From positions 229,834 to 293,833 of the forward strand of contig NADL03000106.1 in NCBI GenBank assembly GCA_002205965.3: a stretch of 64,000 nt of DNA, read 5' to 3'. This document shows, piece after piece, positions 33,675-45,006 of the stretch. Source of the stretch: Kappaphycus alvarezii. Lineage: Eukaryota > Rhodophyta > Florideophyceae > Gigartinales > Solieriaceae. A program made the translations under genes and the position numbers. Positions within the stretch are counted from its first letter, which is position 1. Every line of letters starts with the position of its first letter. The notes beneath the pieces are model-generated. The model ran no database searches and was not told the DNA's origin. It worked only from the letters and a program-made list of their open reading frames with translations.

Positions 33675-35752
33675 CAACAACACTGTATTTAGATTGGATT
33701 TATATTTACGTTGGGTTCATAATTACATTGTTCCAATTTTATTGCTGAACAGTGGTGGTGGACAGGCAATAGAGCTTGTCATACCTCGGTGTCATTACAG
33801 TAAAGCAGTATGAATTATGCAATTTTTTTGGGGGAGGTATAACACATAGTTTTGCGTACAGTACTCGTGAGACTGGTGAAATCGCTGTCGTCGTGATAAC
33901 CAACGCCGAAGTTTACATCGCGTTTCAAGAAACGCGACCCCAACAACCACTCAAACGTCGACATCATGACCACAGGCCCAACTGAACGTTACATTGCTTG
34001 TGGTCTCGCAATCCAAGCCTCCAACACGCATCTGAACACGCCAACGGATCCCTATGAGTCACAAACACAGTCTAACACAACCCAAAAAACAAACCAACAA
34101 GAAAGCACACCAAACACAGCCGATCCGTCCACGTTTCCACTATTGACACACGAATCAGGTAGCAAAATGGATGATCTCCGATGAAGAACTAAACGAGAAA
34201 AAGAACCTATTTGCGAGAACCATTTGCCAGTTTCCAGATGCCTTCAAAGTAAATTACAAAGCCAATTTCGAACGAGTAACCCTATGGTAAAAAAAAAAGA
34301 CCACATGCCCACTGCTGGCAGCAGAATTAACCCTATCGCAGGAACAGTTGCAGGTACAAAACGACGCATCAACTTCAAAGTACTCAAAGGACGAGGACCG
34401 GAAACAGCTGCTTGGGTAACTGCTCTCTACAAGGAACTATTGGAAGAATTTGATCGGTTGCGCTGCTTGGGTGTAAAGGTCTCGCCAGTCGTTTTAAAAA
34501 AATTTAGCTCAGTCTATCATAATCAAGGCACAACAAGGCGTTCCCTGCCACTCATCTGTGCATATTAAAGGAAAATCTATTTCTAACTGGGTTACCATTC
34601 GCTGGATTCAGAGCTTCATGAACAGGAATAGGATTGTCCTGAATGAACATACAGGCAAGCTCCTTACCAGTCCTCCCCATTAGAAATACATTGAACTCAC
34701 TGTTGCGTTTAATCTCAGAAGGCTGCGACGGGGATTCATGTCAGGACTGCTCAATGAAAACAATATCGAGTACGCCGATGAAACCCACTTTTTTTTCAAT
34801 ATGGACAATGGAAAGACGCTTGGTTTCAAAGGTGACGGCCACGTTGAGTAAGCAGATGTTTTATCTGGTGGAGATTCTATCATCATGATGGTCCACATTA
34901 CAGGAGGAAGGAGAGTCTGTATTGAGACCCCTTTTCTGATTTTTGAGAATTCAAAGATATCCTATTCTCTTCAAGTTATTCCCGATGTAACTACCGGTGT
35001 TTCTTATAGACCTATCCCGAGAGCGTGGATGGATTGTTTCACGTTTAAGAGTGGCTTTCTGGGCCTCGCGCTGTAAATTCTCTCCCGCAAATGGCACAGC
35101 GAATTTTATGCATTGAAAACTGCTCTTGGTATGTTTTGGACGAAGAAACGAGTGGTGTTCTGTAGCAAATTCGTACAAATATATAAAAGCTGCCGGCCCT
35201 AGCAACTAATTTTGTGCAACCCGCTGATTATTTTATCATTCAGAAGATTAAGGAGGCGTGGCGCAGGCGCTGGGAAACTTATAAGCTTGAGTGTATTAAA
35301 GGAGGGGCCTGGGTTGAATCACTGGAAAGCTTCAAATCCGGAGAATGGTTTCTTGTTGTAGCTGGCGGCTGCTGTCGTTAGAGATGCCAATGCAATGGTT
35401 GACATTAATGGCATTAATTATGCCGTAAGGCCATGATTCGGACAGGAATGTCATTGAATGTGAAGAGGGTTTGGGAGGAGTCTAACTGTACGATGAACTG
35501 CAGTGCATTGTCGCGAAATATCGAGATTTTTTCGAGGGCAATTACGTTGATGATTGTTCAGATGCCGAGATGTAAGTGAGTAAAAGTATTGATTTTCTAG
35601 ATTTTTGAAGATTTTAGATTGGTCCATTCTATTTATGAATTATACCTTAAATAGGTTGGGTTCGATTTAAACTGGACCAACTTAATTAGTTAATAATGCC
35701 TGAAATAAGAGGTTCGAAATTAGACTGGTCAATCTAATTGCAGTGTTCGGTG
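33675..35752 (+). mobile_element. pogo-like DDE DNA transposon
   Basis: A 2078-bp insertion flanked by TA (33673-33674 and 35753-35754), as for Tc1/mariner/pogo elements. Terminal inverted repeats: the left end CAACAACACTG-TATTTAGATTGG matches the inverted right end CACCGAACACTG-CAATTAGATTGA. Subterminal GTTGGGTTC motifs recur on both sides. X-A at 812-845 shows the uninterrupted sequence. It encodes a broken DDE transposase. Inserted into X-B. Confidence 0.85.
33966..35575 (+). pseudogene. DDE superfamily transposase, broken
   Basis: A cut-and-paste transposase of the pogo-related group seen in oomycetes and red algae. The N-terminal part runs 33966-34184. Next is an N-terminal DNA-binding region (34224-34568) with RRINFKVLKGRGPETAAWV and LYKELLEEFDRLRCLGVKV. 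The catalytic core has ADETHFFFNMDNGKTLGF (first Asp near 34777) and PFLIFENSKISYSLQVIPD (34940-35000). The C-terminal end shows IQKIKEAWRRRWETYKLE (35240-35295) and YAVRP/MIRTGMSLNVKRVWEE (35420-35480). The frame changes near 34185, in an A-run near 34290, near 34545-34700, near 34855 and after 35060, so it is inactive. Start chosen at the ATG at 33966. Confidence 0.8.
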
Positions 35753-37660
35753 TAGTTAAAAGACGTAAGTACGAAGCTTCTTGGTCTACATACGTATTGT
35801 GAAAGGGTCATGAAAGATTTAGCCATTACAGTGGCACGTGTTTACGCCGGAAATGAGAATAATGGACACTTTTTCTGTAAGAAGTAAATGAAAATCGCTT
35901 TCGAAGAACTTGAAGCTATGTTACACTTCAGAACCCATGTGTACAGATTTTGAAAAGTCAAGTATAGTGGAAACAGGTGCAACTGATAGAATGTTTTGGA
36001 GCTTACTTGACCGAAATATTTAGATAAGGAAGGCTACTATTGGGTTAATTCACAAGTCCCACCTTAAATAATACATGGAGAGGTAATCTGTCTGTGAAGA
36101 GGAAGTACTGGTAGTCGTTCTTGCATTAAGAAAATTTCGTGTTAATCTGCTATCAGTGGGAAACATGGTTCTCACAGCTGACTACCAATCACTTAAGTCA
36201 GCAACCCAGGAGAAAGGTGTACATCATCAGTTGGCTGGGTGGCTCGAAATTTTAGCAGACTATCGGTTCGAATTGTATACAGACCGGACGCAGTAGTCAG
36301 CCAGCTAACTATTTTTCTCCTTTCGGGAACCTACCGAATCCCAGTAAATGTTTCACCGATTATTTAACGGGAGTTAGAGAAATGATGGCAGGATTGTGTA
36401 CGAAAAGTTTTGAGACAAACATCCATGAACTCATTCGATTCTTGGAAGACTTGTAAATACAAAACGTCGACATAAAGCACAAAAAAGGGTGCATAGGAAC
36501 CAGAAAACCTATTCCTTGTCTGAATGAAAGCCTTTTTGAACTCACCGAAGTCGGTTCCAGTCAAAACCGCTGAAAGAAATAATCAAGTTCTTTTGAGTAC
36601 AGTTTATATAGAGTTGGGTCATTGGTATTTCAGGAATAAAATACGACTCATTACGGATGGATTTTAATGGCCCAACATGCACAAAGATTTTTGCAAGCTT
36701 TTAAAACGGTATAATGCCTGTAAAAGGTTCATTCTGATCCGGAAGTACAGCACTAAACTAATATTTTTGACTTGAGGCCTTTTTTGAGACTTCTTCAATA
36801 GACTTTGCCGGTTAATTGGAAGGAACGATTTTTGGAAGCAAATATATCCTTATAGGGGCTGATCAGCTTACAAGCTTGCCATTTCCAGGCGCGGATTAGG
36901 AGTTTACGGTAGAACTGGTACTTAATGTCGTAAAAAATTAAATAATTGAGGCATTTGTTCTGCAGAAAAGGATCATCCTGGATAACGATCTTTGTGTTGT
37001 GATAACGGCATTTCTGCACTTTTTGAGAGAAAAAATTATTTATTTGAAAACAATTCCTGAATACGGTCCTATTTTCAACGGGAAATCACAATTGATGGTA
37101 GGGAAAATTAAAAAGGCGGTCTCGAAAAATACGAAAGACGGAGACATCGAGTGGTAGAATCTCCAAAATTATTTGAGATTATTGCCGAAAAAGTAGAGTA
37201 AAAGATCGCTCAACATTAGAGTTAATATACTGAAAAGCTGCAAAAAATCTATAAGCAGATGTCAACGCAAATATATGGTCAATTAAAGAAAGTAAGGAAG
37301 TCGAACTGTTGGCCACTAAAAATTGGGCACTACAAATAACTTTAAAAAACAATGAAATGAAATTTCAAACTGTCAAGCTCAAAGCTCTTAGATGGCTTCA
37401 ATTTTCGATTTTTCCATCTACATTGCATGCTGCAGTCTCTAAATTAGCTTGCAATTCAATCAAATTACCCAAATTACTGCACTTTAATCTAGGAGAAATG
37501 TCTCATTAAAGATTTGGTCGAACTCAGGGAGGAGGTCAAGGTGGATACCGCGCAATTCGTCTTGTCCTTTAAGGTCACGGACTTGAGTTTATTACCACGC
37601 AGAACCATGTGAAACCACGAAATGCTATCATTCAGAACTGTAAAAAGATTAATACGTCAA
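35753..37660 (+). mobile_element. X-B RNase H and integrase region (fossil)
   Basis: Collinear with X-A 820-1672 and 14521-15640. RNase H end: LAGWLEILADYRF-like frame near 36225-36270. The integrase zinc and core region lies near 36600-36900, and its later part near 37080-37200. Unlike X-A it has no Z insertion and gives the uninterrupted order around 36575-36640. By eye roughly 80% identical to X-A. Heavily broken. Confidence 0.75.
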
Positions 37661-38620
37661 AAAAATAGCTTAGGAATGGGTTGGATGGTTATTTTAGGGA
37701 GCTCCACGTCATCATCCATTTTTAATTAAACTCTGCATATATTTACGTATACTGAACCGCCCAATGCAACCCCAACAATATTAACAGCTATTACTAAGAG
37801 TCATTTACTCGTTACGAAACGGTAGTTTTATGAAATCAGTGCAAATTTTGTAGAAAAAATATATCATTATTCCGTGGATAGAACAGGTGGAAAGTATTAA
37901 GTACCGACCTTTGATAAACGTATCTGAATATTGTGCGTCAGCTTTTTTTATATATTTACGGACATCAAGATATGTACCTTAGAAGGTCAAATATAGTACT
38001 GGATATGAATGCCGACTAGTGCTGTACCCGCTACATAAACCTCATCCTGCACCTAAGCACAATGAAATTGCAAGTAGTGAAGATGATTTTTCTGGGGCAG
38101 TGATGATTACCAGAGGAGACCTTCTGATAGCCAAAACACTCCAATTAGAAGAAAGAGAAGTCCCCTAAGAAGATAAGGGCTTGAATGGCCATCTAGAGAA
38201 CCTACGGCATCCCTTTCTTTATTTCTTCCCCGAAATAATGACCAGCAGCAAGTCAGCAGGAGAAAAATATAATTTTGGCTACCCAATACTTCCCAGGATG
38301 GGACCTATGAGCAAGTCATTGCAAATTTCACGATAAGCATCATTTTATGTTTCCAGGAGCTACACGGACTGCTCTTATCATACAAAGACTCACTTTTGAT
38401 GTTTCGTGTCTTCTTTTGTATAGATGTGCATTTGTTCGGAATCTTCCGGGTGATTGTGTACATTCCACATATTGCTTCACTCTTAAGTGATTTGGAAAAC
38501 TTACAAAAGAATAGTGCATACAAACCAATTTTGATACTACAGGGCCTATGTGTGAAGGCAAGGTACGAAGTGAAGTGCTAGTGAAGCGTACTTATTTTTT
38601 GGAACATCAAGTTGGTAATC
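37660..38620 (+). other. X-B post-integrase accessory region
   Basis: Matches X-A 15640-16620 and element Y. Contains ELHVIIHF (near 37710) and, for domain 2, MMFRVFFCIDVHLFGIF and SLLSDLENLQKNSAY (38396-38525). The two-domain order is retained. Broken and not translatable as a whole. Confidence 0.5.
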
Positions 38621-38842
38621 AGCTAGATCCTTATCCGCTTGAAAGTCGGTAAATATTATCAATAAGGTAACCGACGCTAGCAGAGACTGCATAGAACTAA
38701 TGACGTAAAATTACATGTCGAATTTTAGAAATATTGTACAAAGGAACCGAGGAGACGTGACGATCCGGGACGGTGACCAAAATTACTCGGGTGCTAAGGT
38801 GCACTGAACATTTATCCGTAGAAAAAATTATCAGGGGAGAGG

Positions 38843-39030
38843 TCCAGCGTTAAGTATAGTACCTCAATTTTCGAGATAGTTTTTAACTTGATAGGGTGTG
38901 TCAAATTTATGGGTTGTTTTCATTAATTACGACAAATCCAGCGTTAAGTATAGTACCTGAATTTTCGAGATAGTTTTTAAGTTGATAGGGTTTGTCAAAT
39001 TTATGGGTTGTTTTCATTAATTAAGACACG
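38843..39030. repeat. 94-bp tandem duplication in X-B
   Basis: The unit starting TCCAGCGTTAAGTATAGTACC at 38843 is repeated from 38937 with few differences. X-A carries a single copy (16840-16930), so the duplication is specific to X-B. Confidence 0.85.
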
Positions 39031-39578
39031 GTGGTGGTAATTGATGTCAGTTAACGCAAAGTTTTCGAGAGACACTAACTGCGAATCTGAATCTTTATAT
39101 ACTAAATACACCTTTTCTACTCTTGGTCGATCGGTGGAGTCTATGGGGATAGCACCTAGATACTTAAATAAATATCTTCCTTCGGGTCATTTTCGTCTAT
39201 ATAATTCTATTCATTGAACTCCATAGTATTAATTACACTTTTTTGCACTTCAAGGCTAGGTGAAAAGTCTCTATAAGCTGATTAAGCCGATTCCTCGAGG
39301 AAAGGTCAAGCATGTTGGAAGGGAACTTCAGATGAGTGCGCAAACAGTTGCAATGTTGAAATTAAAATCCTAAACTAATAATCTTCTCATTTACGTTAGT
39401 TACAGAGCATATGTGGAAGAGCCAGCCCCTTTTGGAATCACATGTAGCCACTTTATTCCCAGTCCTTATCCATTTCTTTCTTTCCAACAACTATACCACA
39501 GTAGCTTTTTTTCGCTAATAATACTTCCGTCTTGGGATATTTTTCCGAGAATCTCTTCCTCGCCGATTTTTCTTATCA
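39031..39578 (+). repeat. X-B terminal module (TATA box and small ORF)
   Basis: Same module as 43445-43794. A TCTATAAG box lies near 39269-39276. The ORF part reads QQLYHSSFFSLIILPSWDIF (39482-39540). The 3' end TTATCA at 39578 fits the CA end rule. Broken. Confidence 0.55.
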
Positions 39579-40440
39579 AGGGGCAAATTTCAACTAAATA
39601 ATTATGAGTAGTCCGAGCAATTTGATTCTCGCAAGAGCGCATTTTCATCGAGCTACTTTTCATAGGTCTCATTTTGGCAATATTTGCTAGTATCACTGTT
39701 TGCTCGTTTCAAATAATATATTCAAATGAACGGGGATTTTTATTCCAAATAATCTATATTTGGTTCGCTTCACAGCTGAATGGAATGGCAGATAACCTCT
39801 AATCGCCGAAGCATTCGTGTCTTTTGGGTTCCAATACATTTGTTACTCTAGATTACCTCTTCGCTAGATGCGAGCCTTTGCCCCACCCATAGATGCAACA
39901 ACACGCTGCGGTAGCCACTCGCCCACGACAGAAATTCTTACAGCTGACCTTACAATATTCTTATTCGAGCCCCCCTGACTGTCGTTCTTACTAAGTAGAT
40001 ATGCTTCCATTCTTTCTCTAAACAGTTCTCAGTGTTTTCAAGAAGTAGAGAACCGAAAAAATTACCGTCAACTTAAATTAATACCATATATACCCGACTG
40101 ACGTTTTCAGTGTAGATAAAACTTTCACACATCCTTATTTCTTGTAGCGATGAAACAGCGTTAATATTACTGTACTTTTGTTTTCAAATGCTGAACTTGG
40201 CAGTTTGCGATAGGTTCCTATTTCTAATCGTCCAATTTCGACCCAAACTACAGCAAATAGGAGACCAGAGCTAAATGTTCCGACTGGCAGAATAGAAGGT
40301 CTAGATTAGTGGATTTAGAAATCAAGAATCGGTAGATATATTCTGAAAGTTTTACATCGCATCAAATGAAGTCATAAAGTTCTAGAAAGAAAGACAAAAT
40401 TGTTACGGTTCACCGTGGATTGAATTTTGAGAAAAGAAAC
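39579..40440. other. Spacer in X-B, equivalent of 17488-18350
   Basis: About 860 bp, AT-rich, no gene recognised. It is collinear with the X-A spacer. Confidence 0.4.
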
Positions 40441-41785
40441 TCGTAGGGTAAAAATAGTTCAACTGGAAAAGAAACAAACAACTACTCGGGATGAGAGCTG
40501 TTGCAGGCCAATAAAGTGCTACAGTAGAAGTATTTGGAAAACAACGAAAAGTAGAAATTAGAGGGAGTGATTGCTCTAGTAATAAACTTTAAAGTTGCAA
40601 GCCTCCCAACTCGCTTAGAGACACGAAAGCTGATCAAAGATTTTTTCGTTCGAAGATAAATATTATGTTGTCTTACGTTTACTTGAGGAAGACATTTATT
40701 CAGCTTATATAGACCGTTACCCAAACTTATATCTCGATGAAACTACTAAAAGCACCAGAAAGCACAGAAAGGACTTCATGTGGACGCACACCATTCCGAA
40801 AAAGGTATTTCACCGAAACCAAAAATAATTTAATCGTTACAACCCTTATTCTGCATATCAGGCTCTAGTACTTCCTTCAAGACGTCATAAGTACCAATTT
40901 AGTCCCTTCTTATACCCAGAAACGATCATGATTGCCCTCCCATTCAAGTAAAGAAATTCAGCTCACCCAACGTCATTCCAACCGGATCCATGACCGGGAC
41001 CACCTCTTTCATCCAATGCCTTCCTTCCCCTCCCGTACATTCTGGTTCGAACTCTCCTTTTGCTTCATTGCCGGACTCCTCAACCCCAACTTCTTCATCT
41101 ACGGACTTTTTCTCGCCCATTTTTTTTCTCCTGTTTAAAAGACGTTTCAAATGGCATCCGCTCCTCGAAGAACTCTTCATTCTTACCATGATTCTTTTCC
41201 AAATCAAGTCCCAGGCCCCTTGTGCTCCAAGCTCTACCAGATGTCGAGCGAAAACCTATGTCAGGCGATTTATCGTTTGACGATGACTGTAGTTCTATGC
41301 GTCTGTTGGGCTCGAGGTGAATAATGGGGAGATGGTGAGGGGATGAGGGTGGCCTGATTTTGAAATGGGGCGGGAGTGTCGAATTCCGTGCTTGGTGGCA
41401 GTAAAGGGTTAAAATTTGTTGACTGATATTGAAGGGCCGCTAAAAATGTTCATCTTCACTCGAGGGATTTAAACAGATTTAGCACCCTGAGGCGGACGAG
41501 CATGTAGAATCAGGGAAATAGACGATTTTTTTGTGGACATTTGTGGAAGCCGCATTTGAAGGGATTATTTCTGGCGAAACCACTGTAAGGATCTTAATAT
41601 GAAAAATATATATTTAGGATCGAAGAAAGCAAATGAACTGAAGCGATTGAATGATTATTGGCAACGAAATTAATTGTACATAAATGAGAAAAGGATCATA
41701 AATGAGCAATATGAAGAAAAGTAAATTTCGTCGCGTAAAAGATAAAGGGAAAATGGAGAAACGACAAAGAACCACTTCCGTTGTA
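40441..41785 (-). mobile_element. Mini X-family element, inverted copy B
   Basis: Equivalent of 18351-19717. On the minus strand, the acidic ORF pieces (GEKKSVDEEVGVEES, 41060-41120, and GTYDVLKEVLEPDMQ, near 40860-40905) precede a TATATAAG box (40704-40711). The terminal ORF region follows (YLRTKKSLISFRVSKRVGRL, 40605-40665). Sequence similarity to copy A stops at this element's outer end. Broken. Confidence 0.55.
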
Positions 41786-42054
41786 AATTTCGTCGCATAA
41801 AGAAAGGAACGTATAGAAAGGAACGAAAGAGAGAAAAATTTGCGCGTCCAGAAAATACCTTCAGGTTCTCGCTTGACAGACACTACCCTGACTTTAAAGG
41901 GACTCTTGAGTTTTAATGTATTCCCATCTTTCATAAACATTCAGACTACCACGTGAGAAAACTCCCAAAACAGCGTACATGAAAAAAAATGGATAGGCAG
42001 AAACTAGAATTGGGCAGCGGGAAGGTCTTCTTTCGCTAGGGAGCATTCTTCGAT
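41786..42054. other. No recognisable gene
   Basis: AT-rich. It begins with a local repeat of ATTTCGTCGCATAAAG (41780s) shared with the edge of mini element B. Nothing else seen. Confidence 0.4.
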
Positions 42055-42250
42055 ACAAAGGCACGCTGCAGCAGCCGTTATGTCCAATGTGGCCTACTTG
42101 ATGGCTGTTGGAGGTAGCTTTTTAGGGAGGGTAGTTTCTTTCCCATTATTGTGTCGGTATACCCTTTTTGAGTCGATTGCGGTTGTCTGGAAACCCTTTG
42201 GATAGATCGGATATATCTTTCAAGAGTAAAACACCCAAAACTTTTCCCCT
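42055..42250 (+). repeat. Short retroposon R195, copy 2 (near full length)
   Basis: Runs from CAAAGGCACGCTGCAGCAGC to the tail GAGTAAAACACCCAAAA-CTTTTCCCC. About as long as copy 6. No convincing TSD. Confidence 0.7.
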
Positions 42251-42387
42251 TCTCCTCGTGGAGAGAGGTACCACAGACAAAAGTGTTGTGAAAGAGAGAA
42301 TGTTGAGTTGGAACGAGAAACTTAGTAGCAGTTTGCGAAGATTGTTTTATCTTGTGCATGTCTACACGTAGAAAAATTAAAACTCTG

Positions 42388-42483
42388 AATAGATATTCGT
42401 CTAATGCGGATTTAGTTATCCAGATTTGTAATAAACCTGACCCGGAGGTTCCTCTAATCTTTTGAACACAAGCCAGAACTCTG
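42388..42483. repeat. Repeat H, left part (locus 1)
   Basis: ATTCGTCTAATGCGGATTTA onward matches 57471-57560. It continues at 43795 after the mini element. The last five bases (CTCTG) are the left TSD of that element. Confidence 0.75.
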
Positions 42484-42768
42484 TGTAATACAAAAAAATG
42501 GTCCTCCCTTCGTGTAATCCAGCAACCTACAAAGATCCCGCCCCTAACTTCTCAGACCGTCATTTACAAATTTACTTCTATTTTATCTAGATATTTTATA
42601 CTGTATTTAACCCTCTGAATCTACCCCGAATCAAGTTCCTTTTCCCTTTTAGCTTACCTCCTCCTCCAAATTCGCCTTTTTTGAGAAGAAGGGCGCAGAT
42701 GCACTACTGCAAAATCCCTTCCAGATTTATTTTACCTATTCCTAATCTATAGAACTGCCCCGGGAGCC

Positions 42769-42776
42769 TATTTAAA
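42769..42776 (+). promoter_or_regulatory. TATTTAAA box of the mini element
   Basis: In CCTATTTAAACCCC, about 102 bp before the ATG at 42878. Conserved in element Y's leader (antisense 63304-63311). Confidence 0.5.
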
Positions 42777-42877
42777 CCCCTTTATTCCAAGTTCCAAATG
42801 TCCCGATCATTTTACTCATCACCCCTCCCCCATACCCAAAACACCCTACATTGCTCCCATTCCCCAACGTCTATAAA

Positions 42878-43400
42878 ATGAACAACTTCGCCCCTCCGCC
42901 CCATCACCAAAACCGCCCCTTGCCCCATCAACGGCCTATCTCTAATGAATAATGGGCCAAGACTACGACGACTACTTCAGGAGGATGGACCGTGAGCGTG
43001 TTCGGGAGTGGGCGTCGGCACTTCTTGGAGGAGGCGGAGGAGGAGTCAGAGGGGACTGAGTCGGACGTGGAGGGATCCGAGGATGAGGAAGACTTTGTAG
43101 CTCCGTGGGAACCGATGGTGTATAATCGTGGGAAGTTGCTGTGGGGATGGAGGGGAGAGTGAGGCGTGATCGTTCATCTCGGATTCTTCGGATGGGGTTG
43201 GAGCGGAGGCTGAGTCGCGAGAAGGGTTGGAGGATCATGATATGTCTGATGAAGCCATTTATCATTCTGAGCCGTTCGAGGAATTTGTAGGGATTGCATT
43301 GAGAGTATGGATATTTTGGAAGTTATTTGGTTTGATCTTGAGGAAGACGATTGTGAGGAGTAGATGCAGATATTTTCCTTGCAAATATCTTCCCTCTGGC
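42878..43400 (+). other. Acidic ORF region of the mini element
   Basis: Starts MNNFAPPPHHQNRPLPHQRP (ATG 42878). Later pieces: DYDDYFRRMDRERVREW (42960-43010), EEAEEESEGTESDVEGSEDE (43030-43090) and LEDHDMSDEAIYHSEPFEEF (43227-43290). Strongly Glu/Asp/Ser-rich. No domain recognised. The position after a leader suggests a Gag-like protein, which is inference. Pieces lie in different frames. Confidence 0.4.
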
Positions 43401-43484
43401 CAATCACATCCACAAGATGCCCTTTTATGCGTTTAATGATATTTAGTATGTTTGATTGAGACTTTAGGATTAAGCCGAAAAGTC

Positions 43485-43492
43485 TATATAAG
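43485..43492 (+). promoter_or_regulatory. TATATAAG box of the terminal module
   Basis: In AGTCTATATAAGCTGAG, 45 bp before the ATG of the terminal ORF. Matching boxes occur at 59100-59107 (-), 18617-18624 (-), 40704-40711 (-) and about 39269 (+). Confidence 0.6.
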
Positions 43493-43529
43493 CTGAGTAA
43501 AGTGCTTCCTCCTTGAGAGGTCAAGAAAG

Positions 43530-43829
43530 TTGGCAGACAACTTCAAGCCAAGTCCGAGTAGTAGGAAGTTGAGAATCAACTTCAGACCCAAGGAAACTGT
43601 TTCTTACGCTGGTCGCAGAGCGTCGGTGGAAGACCCTGCCCTTTTATACTTGCTTGTCGCTCCTCAACTCTCTCCCATATACACTCCTTTTCATTCATTC
43701 AACTATACCACGGTAGCACTTTTGTCGCTCGCAACACCTCCGTCTTGGGTAGTTGGTTCTAAGTATCTCTTCTCCCGACAATTTACCCCTATCACTCTGG
43801 GCACCGGTTTGTCCGTTGCATATCGCTAG
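43530..43829 (+). CDS. Terminal ORF of the mini element (unknown protein)
   Basis: A 99-codon open frame, of which about 88 codons lie inside the element and the rest read into repeat H. It starts MADNFKPSPSSRKLRINFRP and continues YAGRRASVEDPALLYLL and YLFSRQFTPIT. The antisense copy in element Y (59022-58738) shares the pattern (RVNFETEKT, YAGHRASLVDHAPF, NYLFSRRFTPIN), so the protein sequence seems to have been conserved. A TATA box lies 45 bp upstream. Alternative: it is only the R-U5 part of an LTR and the ORF is incidental. No known domain. Confidence 0.45.
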   Translation: MADNFKPSPSSRKLRINFRPKETVSYAGRRASVEDPALLYLLVAPQLSPIYTPFHSFNYTTVALLSLATPPSWVVGSKYLFSRQFTPITLGTGLSVAYR

Positions 43830-44160
43830 GAAGGCACATTATTATATGACGCGGTGTAGTTCATTGCATTGATAGAGATCCGAAACAACTGAAGCTCGAA
43901 TTGAGTAGACGTTCTTTAAAATTAAATATAAAATTAAGTAAAATTCTGTTTTATCTGTGAAGCTTGAAACCCATATCACCTTCTTGGCCCGCGCCAAGAG
44001 GGATAACTTGCCATGCTGGACACAGTGGGAGGTTACAATCTTGGGAACAACAGGGTGGTGAGTCCATCGATAGCGCCAGAAATAAAAGAAAAGATCAAAA
44101 TGCTCGTATTGGGAGACCATATTTCATTAATTATTTTCTTTGCAACTGTGAGAATGCGGG
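43795..44160. repeat. Repeat H, right part (locus 1)
   Basis: Matches 57560-57911 along its length, including ATATCACCTTCTTGGCCCGC and TTTCATTAATTATTTTCTTT. It ends with TGTGAGAAT, the site into which a LINE inserted in the other locus. No conserved coding frame between copies. Confidence 0.75.
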
Positions 44161-44429
44161 GAACGGTTGGGTTAAATCGTGTGGCATACTTAATAGGATT
44201 GGTATGGGTTGGTCTATGGAAAAAGAACTCATCGGCATGTTTGGTTTAGTTTACTGCGAGTGGGACATACATGTACGGTAGAGTGAAATTCCCATTAGCC
44301 TGAGCAATTGCAAGGCCTTTTTATTGTCTGAAATTGTAACGCTTTAGAAACATGCGAATCAAAACTTGGAGTATAACCATGTTAACCACGTTCTTCATAC
44401 AATAACCCTCAACCAAGAAATTCAAACTG
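44161..44429. other. No recognisable gene
   Basis: A short stretch between repeat H and the DIRS fragment. Open frames here are short and overlap. Confidence 0.4.
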
Positions 44430-44975
44430 AAAGGTAAGAAGCGGCGACTCGAAAGATCAGTATATGTGTTCATGTCACTTAAAAAGCGAAATTTCCGGCC
44501 TCTGCAAGTTCGACAAAGTGTCGACACCCGTGATCAATGCTACCCCACCAGGAAGGTGACGATCCTGCACTCTTGTTCGTTTGTTAGTGAAGGGAGGTCT
44601 AGAGCTATGGCACTTGAGGATGCAGGCAGTAGGCGTTGAGGAACCTGTATCATCCTAAGGAGGGTGATTTGCATTCATCATGTAAGCCGACATTGGTAAG
44701 GGAGTGTCACAATCACTGGTGCATTTCGCAGGCTAGCGGTGAAAATGTCTTGCACAAACACCGCACACTAGTTGCTACCAGGCGTAAGTATGGCTTAGAC
44801 CATAAGGGCCAAAAAAGCTTTAGACGCCAAACATTTAAGTGATGCCCCGCGGGGCTTACGCACTTGTAACAGTTTACTCCACGTCCGCTAAGCAACAGCA
44901 TAAAATTCATTTACTATGGGATTGTGAAGTGCGGGCACAGGTTCATCTAGATGTCAAAGGGAGGCGGCATCACTT
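44430..44975 (-). mobile_element. DIRS-type 5' fragment (second copy)
   Basis: Matches 24444 down to about 23930: the region encoding FRFLSDMNTYTDLSS plus the upstream non-coding part with GGCTTACGC and CATCTAGATGTCAA. Truncated after the N-terminal part of the RT ORF. It carries the empty site for R195 copy 1. Confidence 0.7.
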
Positions 44976-45006
44976 GATACTTATCACTCGTTTTTCTAGC
45001 CATCGT

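Larger units (their letters stand above)
42484..43794 (+). mobile_element. Mini X-family element with precise ends and 5-bp TSD
   Basis: A 1311-bp insertion starting TGTAATACAAAA and ending ACCCCTATCA, flanked by CTCTG (42479-42483 and 43795-43799). Repeat H at 57.55 kb carries the uninterrupted site. It has a leader shared with element Y (42651-42800 versus 63444-63285 antisense), a TATTTAAA box, an acidic ORF region, then a TATATAAG box and a terminal ORF. It has no pol. The two ends are not recognisable direct repeats. It looks like a small non-autonomous relative of X/Y. The acidic ORF is broken a few times; its outline is whole. Confidence 0.75.
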
